64,000 nt of DNA from positions 10,609,501 to 10,673,500 of the forward strand of contig JAGTTD010000018.1 of NCBI GenBank assembly GCA_018398585.1, read 5' to 3'. Of the stretch, positions 43,586 to 57,304 are shown piece after piece (the stretch's first letter is position 1; each line of letters starts with the position of its first letter). Position numbers and translations under genes: made by a program. This DNA is from Simmondsia chinensis (taxonomy: Eukaryota; Streptophyta; Magnoliopsida; Caryophyllales; Simmondsiaceae). The notes under the pieces are model-generated. The model did no database searches, was not told the DNA's origin, and worked only from the letters and a program-made list of their open reading frames with translations.

Positions 43586-45407
43586 TGTTGGGAAAAACAT
43601 ATGAATTTTGTTAGAAAGAAAACTATGATGCCGACTATTGGGTTTACAGTTCACAACTATGGTCACAACAATAGGCACCTATTAGAGTACTTAGAGTAGG
43701 AGACTCTTCTGTCTACCCAAGCCCCCGGTCGGAGAGTCACGCTTCGTGACACCTCACGTGCGAGAGTTCCCGGGAATAGGTTTATCTCTGTAAACCCTCT
43801 GCCTAAATACCTGCTGTTGGGATGAATTTCAAAAATTCTCTCTAAAGATTACGCAGCGGAACAGGTTTAGAATTCATAATGCTAAACCTAGGGTTGATTT
43901 AAAATTCCTAATTTTAAATCTACTGACTTCAGATTTTAAATCATCAGATCTAAATTCTTAATTTAGATCTACAGGTCTTTTACTCTTATACATTCATAAC
44001 AATACATAAACTTAAACAGGCATAATAACGAATACTATAAATAAATAGAAAAGCGAAACTAAAAGAAGAAGGAAAGAAAAATATACCTGGAATTTCTCTA
44101 ATAAAAATAAAAACAGAAAGACAATAATATTCTTCAAAACCGAGACCTTGAAACCTTCTACGCAATAACCTCGAACTGCCCGGAGGGTGGGCTCCAAAAA
44201 ATAATAAACTGGACCTCCGAAACAATTTCAGAAACCCTAAAGAAATATTTTGACTCGAATGCCAAACCTCGGAATAAGCCCCTTTATTTATAGAAATATT
44301 CCGGAGCGAAAAAATCTAATTATAATCGAAAAAGGACTGCACAGTTTAAGTCAAAACGCAATGTTTAATCACAAAGAACATTTAAAACGCGTCATTTAAG
44401 TACTGTTCAAAATCGCGTTATTTTTAAATTCAAAATGGCGTCCCATGTGTCGCGCGCTGGTTGGTTGGATCCGATATATGCGGACCACGGCTGTTTTGTG
44501 ATTTTCGTCCTTTTTTTTTACTTTGTTTCACATATGTAAAAATTCATCTTATGAATTTTAATTCTCAAAAATTATTTTATTTTATAATTTTTAATATTTA
44601 TTCATCTCATGAATAATATTTGGCAAAATTAATTTACCCATCTTATGGATAAATAATTCATCTCATAAATTCTTTAATATTTTTCTAATGGCAATAAAAT
44701 ACAGAGGCTTGCGTAGGGACCTCGGGGAAAATTTAAATCTAGCTCCAAATGGTTAAATTAAATCATCTCATGATATTAATTTAATTACCATTTAATGAGA
44801 CTTAATTCCACTAAATAAATCTCACTGCACTCCAGATTTAAATTATTTATTCGATATCTCCATAATATACTACATTGATGACAACAATCCCTCCACTAGA
44901 TGTCCATGACAAAGGATAAATATAACCAATACCATTATCCTTCTCGCAGCTTCTCCATTAGTTACCGACTCGCCCTTCATTGAATAATTCATTCATACTT
45001 GAACATATTCACAGTATAAATTCCAAATGTCAAACACTTGGAATACTTTGGCCAAAGTTTCCAAACCATTCAAATATTTGCGAATCAACTAAGGGGACAC
45101 CTGCATCTCATAAGAGACTGTAGATTCCCTATTGAATACCTGATCCTTGTCACACTTCACGCCACTACCCAGTGTACGTGGGATTTCAGTCATTCGTTTA
45201 AGACCTTACTTATAGTACACCAAAGTAACTAATGCTCCATGCACAACTCCAAATACCCTCAGGATTTAGAGTCGTCGTTCAAACAGTACAATACGAAACA
45301 CTCATCTCCGATAGTAGTCTAGAAATAAGTAAACCACATGGTCCAACTCAGTGTGTCAAACACACTAACCTAACACTTTTGGATCTCCATCCACATGACC
45401 AAGACAA
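43586..45407 (-). repeat. copia LTR (copy B), reverse, truncated at right
   Basis: Its end (plus-strand start) TGTTGGGAAAAACAT is the reverse complement of the LTR 3' end. Reading the minus strand, it follows the LTR at 53535-55803 block by block: the GTTCACAACA...AGAGTA text, the CTCTCGCACGTGAGG block, AATTTAGATCT, the GC patch (44440-44500), ATTCATAAGATG and the 45038-45200 block. It breaks off at ACCAAGACAAG and joins the Athila element at about 45407. A TATA box (minus strand TATAAATA, about 44284-44291) lies at the same relative place as at 55061. Confidence 0.75.
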
Positions 45408-48400
45408 GCAGGTTAGCAAGATCAAAGAAAGAAGAGGCCGATAAAGAGATTTGGGAGACTTTTCGGAAAGTAGAGGTGAACATTCCCCTTTTAGATGTGA
45501 TTAAACAAGTGCCGAGATATGCAAAGGTCCTCAAGGAACTTTGTACAAACAAAAGAAAGTTAAAAGGGGATGAAAAGGTAAGTGTGGGGGAAAACGTATC
45601 AGCTATTATCCAAAAGAAGCTTCCCCCTAAGTGCAAGGATCTAGGTATGTTTTCAGTCCGGTGTAAGATGCAATACTAGGTTAGAAAGAGCAATGCTAGA
45701 TTTCGAAGCATCAATAGATGTCATGCCTATATCTATATATGCTTACCTAAACTTAGGGCCATTAAAAGAAACTGGAATTGTCATTCAACTAGCTGATAGG
45801 TCAAATGCATACCCAGATGGTGTGATTGAGGATGTCCTTGTGCAAGTAAATGAACTGGTCTTTCCTGCTGATTTTTATGTTCTTGATATGGAGGATGATA
45901 ATATAGCTTCTAATGATGCTCCAATCTTGTTAGGAAGACCTTTTCTTAAAACATCTAGAACTAAGATTGATGTGAATGAAGGAACACTCACTATGGAATT
46001 TGATGGAGAAACTTCAAAGTTTAATATTTTTGAGGCCATGAGATATCCTAGTGATGTGCAATCTATTTGTTCTATTGATGTAATTGACACGTTAGCACAG
46101 GAGGCATTTGAGTTAGATGGAGAGGATGTCGTGAATGTGGTGATTAGCCACAATCTCGATGTGGATAGCATGGGTGAAAGCGAGATGGCCATGAGTGAGT
46201 CACTTGAGGAAGCTGTTATGGCACTGGAATCTTTGCCAATGGAAAGGTATGTTGTATCTAGTTTGAGTTTACCTATTTATTACACAAAACTTCTACCTTC
46301 CATTGTGCAGCCACCGGAGTTAGAATTAAATCCTTTGCCATCCTATTTAAAGTACATGTATTTGGGAGAAGGAGAGACACTTCTCGTGATAATTGCAAAA
46401 GATCTCTCTCATTCTCAAGAGGAGCGTTTGGTGCGCGTGTTAAGGGAGCATAAGACCATAATTGGGAGCATAAGACATGAAGGGAATCAGCCCCTCTATG
46501 TGCATGCACAGGATTTTACTAAAGGAGAATGCCACACCATCTAGGGACGCACAAAGCAGGTTGAACCCACCTATGATGGAGGTGGTGAAGAAGGAAATTT
46601 TGAAACTGTTGGATGCAGGAGTGATTTACCCAATTTCTGACTCTAAGTGGGTAAGCCCAATTCATGTGGTCCCCAAGAAGACTGGGATCACGGTGGTAAA
46701 ATAACAAAGATGGTGAGTTCGTTCCAACTCGAGTACAGAATGGTTGGAAAGTGTGCATAGACTACCGCAAACTCAATGCGGCAACTAGAAAGGATCATTT
46801 TCCTTTACCTTTCATAGATCAAATGATAGAACGCCTAGCTGGTAGATCTCACTATTGTTTTCTTGATGGATATTTAGGTTATAACCAGATTGCAATTGCA
46901 CCAGAGGACCAAGAGAAGATGACCTTCACTTGTCCTTTCGGGACGTTCGCATATCGGAGGATGTCGTTTGGACTTGGCAACACCCCGGCCACATTCCAAA
47001 GGTGTATGGTTAGCATATTTTCTGACTATGTTGAGCACACATAATGGAAGTATTTATGGATGATTTTACAGTTCACAGAAATTCATTTGATAAATGCTTA
47101 GAGAACTTTACACTTGTACTTAAAAGGTGCATAGAAACTAGCCTTGTTTTGAATTTTGAAAAGTGTCATTTTATGGTTGAACAAGGTGCAGTTCTAGGGC
47201 ATGTTGTCTCTTCTAGGGGAATTAAAGTTGATAAAGCTAAGATAGATGTTATAAAATCTCTACCTTACCCAACGAATGTGCAGGAAGTGCGATCTTATTT
47301 AGGCCATGCAGGATTCTATCGAAGGTTTATCAAAGATTTTTCCAAGATAGCAATGCCCCTATGCAATTTACTAGATAAGGATGTGGAATTTGTGTTTGAT
47401 GAGAGTTGCAAGGAGGCGTTTAACAAGCTAAAGCAGTACTTGATTTCAGCTCCAATCATACAACCTCCTGGTTGGGACCTACCATTCGAGATAATGTGCG
47501 ACGCTAGTGACAGAGCAGTGGGGGCCATGCTGGGCCAACGAGTAGGACGAGTACCTCATGTTATCTACTATGCATGAAGGACTTTGGATGCTGCCCAATG
47601 CTATTACACCACGACAGAATAGGAACTTTTTACTATTATATTTGCTTTGGAAAAATTTTGTTCCTATTTGCTTGGTACTAAAGTTATTGTGTACTCTAAT
47701 CATGCAGCTCTAAGGTACCTTTGGAAGAAGAAAGAAGCAAAACCAAGACTGATAAGATGGATATTGTTGTTGCAAGAATTTGACATCGAGGTGAAGGATA
47801 GAAGAGGTGCAGAGAATTATGTGGCAGATCATTTGAGCCGCTTAGTTCGAGAAGAAGAAGCACTACCTTTAGAGGAACTCTTCCTCGATGAGCATTTGTA
47901 TGCTATGTCCAGGGAGTGCCTTGGTATGCGGATGTAGTTAATTATTTGGTTACTAAGTCACTTCCGGGCAACTTGACAAAAGCCCAAAGGGACAAAATCA
48001 AGAGTGATGCAAAATACTATGTTGGGATAATCCATATCTATGGAAACATTGTGCAGACCAAGTAATAAGAAGGTGTGTTTTGGAGAGTAAATTTTATTCT
48101 ATTCTAACTTTTTGTCACTCTTATGAAGGTGGAGGTCACTTTGGCCCAAAAAGGACAGCATACAAGGTACTTGAATGTGGATTTTATTGGCCTTCTATTC
48201 ATAAGGATGCACATTTGTTCTGTAAGACTTGTGACCAATGCCAAGGGATAGGTAACATCTCTCAAATGAATCAAATTCCCTTAACTTCTATACTTGCATG
48301 TGAAATTTTTGATATTTGGGGTATTGATATTATGGGACCGTTTCCTCCCTCCTATGGTAATGTTTACATACTTTTAGCGGTTGATTATGTTTCCAAATGG

Positions 48401-49200
48401 GTGCAAGCCAGGGCCACCGGGACTGATGATTCTCAAGTTGTTGTAGACTTTGTTAGGAGTTCTATCTTTAACAGATTTGGAACACCTAAGGCTGTCATCA
48501 GTGATCGAGGTACCCATTTTTGCAATCGGGCTGTTGACGCACTTTTAAAGAAGTACCATGTAATTCACAAAGTGTCCACCGCATATCACCCCCAAACAAG
48601 TGGGCAAGCTGAGATTTTCAATAGAGGTAAAATCCATTCTTGAGAAGGTCGTCAATCCCAATAGGAAGGATTTGAGTGCGAAGCTAGATGAAGCTTTATG
48701 GGCTTATTGGATAGCCTACAAAATGCCAATTGGTATGTCCCCATATTGCTTGGTGTTTGGGAAGGCTTGTCACCTTCCTATGGAACAAGAACATAAGGCA
48801 TTTTGGCCAATTAAGGAATGCAACTTAGATCTTGAGGAAGCCGAAAAACAAAGGAAGTTGCAGCTACAAGAACTGGGGGAGATAAGGAATGATGCATATG
48901 AGAACACAATGATTTATAAGGACAAGACTAAGGCTTTTCATGATAAGATGATTGCTAGAAAGAATTTTAATGTTGGGCAAAAAGTCTCCTTTATGATTCT
49001 AGACTCAGACTTTTTCCTGGTAAGCTTCGTTCTAGGTGGATTGGTCCTTTTGTTGTTACCAAGGTTTATTCTCATGGTGCAGTGGAAATACAAAGCTTGG
49101 AGATGAATAAGATATTCAAGGTGAATAGACACAGGCTCAAACCGTTATATGACAATTTTCAAGTGCAAGTGATGGATGGTCTTAACATGGAGGATCTGTA
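45395..49200 (+). pseudogene. Athila-type gypsy pol: protease, RT, RNase H, integrase
   Basis: 45395-45679: KEIWETFRKVEVNIPLLDVI, CTNKRKLKGDEK, the gag-protease connection of Athila-type elements. 45693-46544: AMLDFEASIDVMP-like protease (D-L-G-A altered to D-F-E-A), VIEDVLVQVNELVFPADFYVL, PILLGRPFLKT. RT, 46477-47577: [36 protein letters not shown] (about 47053-47067), GFYRRFIKDFSKIA. RNase H, 47577-47937: CDASDRAVGAMLGQ and ADHLSRLV. Integrase, 48080-49106: zinc finger (GGHFG...CKTCDQCQ), [30 protein letters not shown]. Breaks: frameshifts near 45680, 46540, 46700-46750, 47040 and 48630, and stops near 47575 and 47622. Gag is missing to the left. Confidence 0.88.
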
Positions 49201-50790
49201 AATGGAGCTTGAAGTCGGGCAAACGACTCTAAATAATTGCGCTGCTTGGGAGGCAACCCAAGAATAAAGAGATTTGAATTTTCTATCCCTTACGTTTTAA
49301 TGCTTTCTAGGAATTATTACTCTAGGTTGATGGTTTCACTCTTATTCTCTACTTATATGAAGTTTTCTTTCCTTTGCGTGCAAGACTTCCATTGGGGACA
49401 ACGGAAGGATTAAGTGTGGGGGAATTAGGGGAAATTTTGTGCACAACACATATTTCATGATCATTTTTAGGAACTTTCCTTAGATTGATAAGATTCTACA
49501 TGTCATGAGTTGAGTTGAAAAGTTGAAGCATGTTGATATGGTAGATCATGACCTTTTGCAAGCTTTTGAGCCTTTGATTGATACATCTTTATTTCAATCT
49601 GATTTCTTCTATGTGTGTTGTTCATTCTTGATTGTGTTACTCTAGAACTTGCCTTAGATCTTGTCGAGATTACACTGATTCATATGCATACATGAAAGTG
49701 ATGAAGGCAATTAGGTTTCTTTCCACCACTTGAGCCAAATAAGCCTACCCTGACATTTGATCTCTAGTGAGCCAATTTTGAGCCTTATATATGCCTTATT
49801 TCTTTTGTATTAACCCACAATATGAGCCAATATCACAAAAAAATCAAATGTTTCTACCTAACCTAAGGATTAGAAGAGCATTTGAGTTCTTGATTAATGG
49901 TGAAGTTTGGCGTTCATTAGAAGAAGTGGAATAAGACCGGAAATTGAGTTTATGTAATCAAGGAATGGCATATCTTATTTGCTTTGATCCAAATAATATT
50001 CGTATGTGACAATATGAGCCAATATCACGAAAACCAAATGTTTCTACCTAACCTAAGGATTAGTAGAGCATTTGAGTTCTTGACTTAATGGTGAAGTTTG
50101 GTTTTCATTAGAAGAAGTGGAATAAGACCCGAAATTGAGTTTATGTAGTCAAGGAATGACATATTTTATTTGTTTTGATCAAAATAATATTCGTATGTGA
50201 TAAAAAAAAAGGGTATAATGAAGCAGAAAAAAAAAAAAAAAAAGAAGTATGTTATGCTCATAAATTGTCGTCTTTGAGGTGGAAAGCGGTTGTATTATTC
50301 CTGATATTACAATGTTAGGTCAAGGATTTAATAGCTCTACTATTTCCTGTGGTTTTTAGCACCACATAACCTAAATGTTCCATACCTTTGTTACCCATGG
50401 CCCCGTTACAACCAAATTAAAAGACCTTCTAATTCATGATTTGCATATGATCTAAGTAGTGGAGATGAGATGGATAAGCAAGCCTATGGTAGTACATTTT
50501 CAGGAATTGAACCTGAGCAATAATAAATGAAACCGAAACACGTGAGAGTTGGAGTGCAAACACAATACCATGTGAGGATCTACTATGTTGATATGTTAAG
50601 CTCTTCGATTCAAAGTCTATATTAAGAGAGTTTGAATTAGTTGGGAAGATCTGTTTTAGAAACTCTGTGTTTCTTGGATTACTTGGATATGTTCTTACTT
50701 ATGATGTGAGTTTCTTTGACATCTATGGAAAGGTAGAGTTCAAATATAGTTTAGGTTTTGCTCGAGGACGACCAAAAGTTAAGTGTGGGG
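49201..50790 (+). other. Athila 3' non-pol region
   Basis: Starts with GCGCTGCTTGGGAGGCAACC (49238-49257), a phrase typical of the region just after pol in Athila-like elements. No env-like frame survives. It contains a tandem duplication at 49817-50200 and an A-run (50228-50243). The end at 50783-50792 is the purine tract AGTGTGGGGGGAA. Confidence 0.6.
49817..50200 (+). repeat. 192-bp tandem duplication
   Basis: Copy 1 starts ACAATATGAGCCAATATCAC at 49817, copy 2 at about 50009. Both run to AATAATATTCGTATGTGA(C/T). About a dozen substitutions and small gaps separate them. It lies in the noncoding 3' region of the Athila element. Confidence 0.85.
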
Positions 50791-50796
50791 GGAATT

Positions 50797-51824
50797 TGAT
50801 AAGTGCTAGAAATGTTATATTTAATTATCATACTTTATGCTTTTTGGTTGTGTGTTTTTTTTTTATGATTATTTATGTTTTTAAATTAATAATTCTTTAT
50901 TTTCAGATTTTAGTAATGATTTGATTGTTTCCTTGATTTTAGGAGCTGATATGGGATTAATTGATAAGAAGTTTGGATGGCAAGCTGGAGGGAATTTCAG
51001 TTGGACGTTGGATAAGAATTGGAAGTTACTTGGGTGACAAGAAGCTCGTTATATGTGGCAAAACGTTTTTGGGCTTTTTGTCTTATTTTCCAGCTGGAAA
51101 ATGTTTATCTTAAGGTGTTTCCTAATTCAAAAAGGATTCCAAGAAGATTACATGCCTAATTTTTAGGAGAATTCAGTTAAAAATATATATATATAACGTG
51201 GTGGAGAGCCCTAAGCAAGAATCATCAAGTGATACAGATTTTTGAAGATCCAAGGAGCTGTAGAGACGTGTTTCATAGTGTTGATTAAATATCTGCGTCA
51301 TCGTATGTTATTGTCTAGGATTGATGATGTCTTTCTCATTCGTTAAAGCTTCCATTAGGTTAAACTTTTCAATCGTTTGAGGGTTGGTTAGTGGTTAGGG
51401 TTTAATTGCAGGTCATCCAGATTAAACCAAAATTAAGGAAAGATAGGGAATAATAGCTTCGTTGGTGAATTCTACAGTCAATCTATTTAAACTAGTAAAT
51501 TGAATGTGTTGATGATTAATTAATAAATTCATGGTGAATTTCTCTATTCTCTACTGAATGCTTTTAATATATTGTTAAGAACCTTTAGAAGGTTCACATC
51601 TTTAACAGATTTCCTTCATCTAGCGTACTTTAGGTCGTTGAATCTAGAACCCCCCCCCCCCCCCCCGAATTTACTTGCGTTATTAGATTAGTTATTTAGG
51701 AAACTCGAATTTAGATAATTGAAACACTTTAGTCCTTGTGGGATCGGCCTCTACTCACCCTATCTACAAGTTAGTTAGGTTGATTTAGAGTTTAATTTTA
51801 ATTTGCTGCACTCGGCACGCATCA
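50797..51824 (+). repeat. Athila 3' LTR
   Basis: TGATAAGTGCTAGAAATG to CTCGGCACGCATCA, 1028 bp, directly after the purine tract. Contains a run of 17 C (51650-51666) and the phrase TTGTGGGATCGGCCTCTACT near the end, shared in style with the solo LTR at 34650-36470. Next to it begins copia LTR copy C. The 5' LTR is not in the window. Confidence 0.8.
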
Positions 51825-52678
51825 ATAATAATTTTCAAATAACTTTTATTATGACAATTAACCCCCCTACTGGATATCCATGAGGAAAAATAACTTTAAC
51901 TACTATTATAATTTTTCTCACATCTTTCGCTGTAGTTCCTAACTCGCCCTTCTCGAACAATTTATTAATACAGAAAACAAGTTTTGTACTAATTCCAAAT
52001 GTCAAACACATGGCATGCTTTGGCCAAAGATTCTCAAATATATTCATATATTTGCGAATCAACTAAGGAGACATCTTTATCTCGTAAGAGACTATAGATT
52101 TCAAGTAAAATACCTATTCCTACTATACTTCATGTCGTTACCCAATGCATGTAAGACTTCTGTCATCTATTGTGACCTAATCCTTTTTAGCACATCAAAA
52201 CAACGAACATTCCATGCACGAGTTCGGACTATTTTTTTGGATTTAGAGTTATCATCTTAGACAGAATTAATTATTTCTGATAGGAATTAGGAAACAAATA
52301 ATTTAGGTTGTCCTATTCGGTGTTCGAATCATAGACAATAGTAATATAGCACTTTTGGGTCCCTATCCATATGACCAAGACAAGTCATCTAAAGTATCAT
52401 ATTATAGTCTTATCAAACAAGTTGTCCAAACTTATCACTGTCTACGAACATACTTTGACAATATATTACTAATTTGATTTAAGTCTATCCGTGGCCCAAT
52501 CTCATTGACCACTAAACCAACCTTGACATGTCATCTTGGACTATGTCTATCTCATGGAGCGTTTTAGAAAACAATCACACGCATATTTGACGCATAAAAC
52601 ATAATCAGACAACAAATATATAAAATAATTTTATTTAATTAACCAAATAATTGGGTTTTTAGGACAATTATTCCAACA
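51825..52678 (-). repeat. copia LTR (copy C), reverse, partial
   Basis: On the minus strand it starts TGTTGGAATAATTGTCC at 52678 and follows LTR A (14789 onward) closely, including GATTGTTTTCTAAAACGC, and on to AATAACTTTTATTATG where it stops at the Athila LTR. It covers about the first 850 bp of the LTR. Athila insertion and deletion removed the rest. Confidence 0.75.
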
Positions 52679-53534
52679 TGGTAAACCACTGAATTTCGAG
52701 CCTTCGAACTTCTTCCTAAACTCAATATCCAAATTGTTCAAGGCTGGTTTGCATTATTCAATTTCAATCAATGCAACTGTGCATCCTAACCTGGGTCTTT
52801 TGAATAGGTTAATGAAATCTTCCACTGATTCTCCTGGATTTCTTTTAAACGAGCCAATTGAAGTTCCCAACTTCATTCTTGAAAACTGGGCTTGAAATGT
52901 TCTAGCCATGTCATCCCACGTGTGAAGGGAATTAGATGGTAGAATAATATACCACAGAAAGGCCGTCCCAATTAACGAACTAGGAAAGAGCCTTAATTTC
53001 TAGTATGGCTTGTCATTGGGCTCCTTGCATTAGAAATTGGACCTTGCTAAGTGCTCGAGAGTGGACATGTTTCCCTCTCTAGAAAACAAGGTTTACTCAA
53101 ATATCTTATGGCCTTGAGAAAAGGGATAATCCCAATCCATGTGGTTTGCACATGGTTTGCAATGTATTTGGCTACTTACGCTTTGTATACTAGGGTTGTA
53201 CACTTGTTTTATGATGTTAGTCAATTGATCTTAGAGGGGAGGATTAACCAGCTATAGAGGCACTGGTAGTTGTCCTCCTAGAGAAAACTCATTCCTCACA
53301 GGGCCAGTCGGCTACCCTTGGGCTCCCGTTATTACCTTGTTAGGACATGGGACTAGTCTTGCATGAATAGGATTGTACCCGTCTTGACCTAGGTGGTCCC
53401 GTTGGTAATTAAACCTACACCCTTATAGGGGTTTGATTTGCACTCAAATTCCCCTTGTCATAGATTAGAAAAATGTGGGAACCTAATAGAGCACTAGCTT
53501 GGGTGACTCCTAGAGGTAATCTAGAGCTGAAAAC
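52679..53534 (-). pseudogene. Tat-like gypsy gag fragment, minus strand
   Basis: The minus strand reads WDDMARTFQAQFSRMKLGTSI, GSFKRNPGESVEDFINLFKR (about 52800-52935), matching the W.DM...F....F segment of the plus-strand gag remnant at 41930-42010. The rest (52990-53530) gives only traces with stops. The left boundary touches copia LTR C, and the right touches LTR D. Confidence 0.6.
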
Positions 53535-55803
53535 TGTTAGGAATAGTGTCCTAAAATCCAAATTTATTCTATTAATATTATTCTATTAAACAATAAAATT
53601 GAAATTCAAGTCGTTTCTTTGTTATATTTGTGTAAGCGAGCATTTATACTGCATGTCATTTTCTTTTTAGAAACATTCATGAGATGGGTGTAGTCCTCAG
53701 ACTACAATTTACATGTTCGTTCTAAGTGGTTTATGAGATTAACTTACAGATTGACCTAGAGCAAATGGTATGGATTGTTGTTTGAAAGACTCATTGTCGA
53801 AGACAAGTTTGGTCCACTTGTATGCTAAGACTATAACGTGACACTTTATAGACTTGTCTTGGCCATGTGGATGGTGATCCAAAAGTGTTGTGTTGGTGTG
53901 TTTAATAAGATTGGCACACTAAATTGGACCATGTGAGTTGCTTGTTTCTAGACTTCTATCAGAGATGACTGATTCATGTTGTACTATTTGAACGACGACT
54001 CTAAATCCTGACAGTATTCTGGAGTTGTGCATGGAGCGTTAGTTACTTTGGTGAACTATAAGTAAGGTCTAAACACATAACTGAATTCCCATGTACACTG
54101 GGTAGCGCGCGTGACGTGTGATAAGGATCAGGTATTCAATAGGGAATCTACAGTCTCTTATGAGATATTGATGTCCTCTTAGTTGATTCGCAAATATTTT
54201 AATAGTTTGGAAACTTTGACCACAGTATTCCAAGCGTTTGACATTTGGAATTTATACTATGAATATGTTCAAGTATAAATGAATTAGTCAGTGCATGGTG
54301 AGTCGGTAACTAATGCAAAAGCTGTGAGAAGGATAATGGTAGTAGTTACGTTTGTCCTTTATCATGGACATCTAGTTAAGGGGTTGTGTCCATCAATACA
54401 GTTTATTTGAGAGATATCGAATAAATGGTTTAAGTCTGGAATGCAGTGAGATTTATTTAGTGGAATTAAGTCTCATTAAATGATGATTAAATTATTTCAT
54501 GAGATGATTAGTTTAACCCATTTGGAGCTGGATTTAAATTGTTCCTGAGATCCCTGCGCAAGCCTCTATATTTATCGCCATCGGAAAAATAGTTAAGAAT
54601 TCATAAGATGGGTAAATTTAATTTTGCCTAACATTATTCATGAGATGAATAAAAGTTAAAAGTGATAAAATAAAATAATTTATGAAAATTAAAATTTATA
54701 AGATGAATTTTTACATGTGGAAAACAAAGCAAATTAAAAAAAAAAAATTGCAAAATTTCGCAGCACAGTAGTAATCCGCATCTAAACGGATGGACCAAGT
54801 AATGCGCGACACTTGTCACACGCTGGGAGCTCCTGACGGGGTCCATCCGCGCCTTTGGCTGTGGACCAATCACCGCATGTCACGTGGCACGCGGTGACAA
54901 GGCAATAGAAGCGTGTACTGTGCTTGAAACAATGCGTTCTTGCTTATATCTATAAATGCTACGTCTTATGTTACCTGGTTTTTTTTTTTTTTTGAACAGT
55001 AACTGGGTTGTTTATGAATCCCACATCGGCGAATTGATTTTTTTTTGCTCCGGTAGCCTACTATAAATAGGGGTGTCTATTCAAAGGTTTGGCAATTCAA
55101 TTGAAACAAATTATTTTGAGTTTCTAGAATTGTTTCAGAGACCTAATTAGAGAGAAACATTTGTGTTAAATTTCTCTTTCCTCGCTTAATATTTTTTGGA
55201 GCCCACTCTCCCGGTGGTCCGAGGTCATTGCGTAGAAGATCACTGGGTCTCGATTCCTTGGTATTTTCCTGAAGATTATTATTTCTTCCTGATATTCTAT
55301 TTTTGGAGCAATTCAGGTATGTCTTCTTTCCTTCTTCTTTTAGTTTTCGCTTTTCTATTTATTTACAATATTCTTTATTATGCTTGTTTAAGTTTATGTA
55401 TTGTTATGTATGTATTAGAGTAAAAGGCCTTTAGATCCAAATTCTTAATTTAGATCTGTAGATTTAAATTAGGAATTTAAATCTGTAAAAATTAAGAATT
55501 TTAAATCAACCCTAGGTTTAGAATTATGAATTCTAAACCCTTTTCGTTGTGTTAACTTAATTAAATTAGGGAAATTTTTGAAATTCATCCGAACAACCGG
55601 TATTAGAGCAAAGTGATTTATAGAGATAACCCTATTTGCGGTAGCTCTCGCACGTGAAGTGTCACGAAGCATGACGGTCCAACCGGGGGCTTCGGTACAG
55701 TGAAGAGTCTCCTACTCTAAATGCTCTAATAGGTGCCTTTTGTTGTGAACATAGTTGAAAACTATGAACCTAACAGTCAACATCTGAGTTATTTTTTCCA
55801 ATA
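53535..55803 (+). repeat. copia 5' LTR (copy D), 2.27 kb
   Basis: TGTTAGGAATAGTG at 53535 to CCAATA at 55803, next to the primer site TGGTATCAAAGCC (55806-55818, one base from the initiator-Met consensus). Contains a GC patch with CACGTG (54881-54886), the phrase CCCACATCGGC (55019-55029) and a TATA box CTATAAATAG (55061-55070). The reverse copy B at 43586 mirrors it. The minor PBS-like GGTATTAGAGC at 55599-55609 lies inside the LTR. Confidence 0.75.
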
Positions 55804-55818
55804 ATTGGTATCAAAGCC

Positions 55819-56744
55819 AGTATCTGATTATATTCATAAGTTAGCGATTTTATTAATAAGGAAAGTTTTCTTAAGCTAGCGATTTAAATTGTTTAAATCG
55901 TTAAAAGAACTAATAGTTAATTAGATTGTTAAAAAAATGATTTAAATTATTTAAATCGTTTATGAATTAATAGTTAATTAGATCATAAATTATTTGTTAA
56001 TTTGGATTTGTCAATTCATGAAATTACATCCATATTATACGCATGATGAGATTGTGCATATTTAATCATGATTTTTAAAATTGGATAAAATTGATTTAAT
56101 GAGATTAGATTCAATTAATTTTTTACAAAATTGGATAAAGTTGATCTACTGAGATTAGATTCAATTATTTTCAAATTAATTACTTTTTTTTACAAATAAC
56201 AAATATATAATTCTGACATTAGTGTAAGATTTTATAAAAAATTATTTATTTTTTTATTTATTTTTGAGGACGTGTAGATGTCAATACTGATTTACATAAT
56301 AATTAAATTAATTATTTTATTAATTAATTTATTTTTGGAATGAGAATCGAAATTAAATTACAAGATAATCTAAGTTGTGAATAAGTGTTATTTTAAATTA
56401 TTTTAGAATAAGATTGTAAAATAGACTATAAGATAGTTTAAGTTAATATTATTTTAAAAATCAAAATAAATTATATTAATTAATTTAGTTTTAAAATAAG
56501 ATTATAAAACAGACTATGAGATAGTTTAAGCTTATTAAACTTTTGGAATGAGATTCTAAAAATAGTCTATGAGATAATCTAAGCTCTAAAAAAAGGCAAG
56601 ATTATGAGATAATCGATGTTGTGAAACGAAAATGGTTTGAATAAATAAATAAAGTAATTTTTGTAATTTTAGAATGAGAATCTAAAGGGGGTTATGAGAT
56701 AATCTAGGTTTTAAATAAAAGTTAATTAAAAACCACTAGTTTTA
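55819..56744 (+). other. copia internal leader, AT-rich part
   Basis: Non-coding, with repeated phrases GATTAGATTCAATTA and ATGAGATAATC(T/G). The repeated phrases match 9840-10280 ahead of the other leader block. Confidence 0.5.
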
Positions 56745-57190
56745 AACATCAAGTGGGAGCGAGGTTTTAATTGTTGTAACCTCTCGGTTTTCATTACGGG
56801 TCTAGCAGTATAGCAGATCGATAGACCTCCTGCAGAGGATGTCAGTTTGCAGATTATAGGGTCAGACTTCTATTAGGATAAACCAAAGTGCAAAGAAGCG
56901 ATGCGACCACGCTGCTGTGGAGTATTATGTGCATTTGTATGGAGGTTGAGGTAATGGTTTACACTTGACTAGCATGATGCATTCGCCTCCCCGAGGAGCT
57001 CTATTGTGTTATGTTAGAGACCAAGGTAAAGTGGTGAGTTCATCATGTTTAGAAAGAATTACAAGAAAATAGGTTAATTGAGAATGGTTCTCACCCGAAT
57101 TAGCTTCGTACGACCCCGCTGCCGGGGACTGAGGAGTGGTGTGTTTGGTGAATATTGTATGCATGATAGTACAGTTTGGTAGAGATCTGA
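56745..57190 (+). repeat. copia leader block, third copy
   Basis: Matches 10300-10735 and 10760-11215 over about 430 bp: CATCAAGTGGGAGCGAGG, TCTAGCAGTATAGCAGATCG, GATGCGACCACGCTGCTGTG, GCCTCCCCGAGGAGCTCTAT, hairpin GAGAA-TGG-TTCTC (57080-57092), CGCTGCCGGGGACTGAGGAG. Single copy here. Confidence 0.7.
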
Positions 57191-57304
57191 CTCATTGTGT
57201 ATGCTAAATTGGAAGAATAGATATCACTGCATTATACATGACTCTTGTTAGACAGTTACACAAATATTTATATTTTCAGTATTTTGAAATGGATATGACT
57301 GATG

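Noticed and set aside
55599..55609. Primer binding site GGTATTAGAGC as the LTR D end
   Set aside because: The LTR end at 55803 next to TGGTATCAAAGCC fits the reverse copy B better (its terminus TGTTGGG at 43586).
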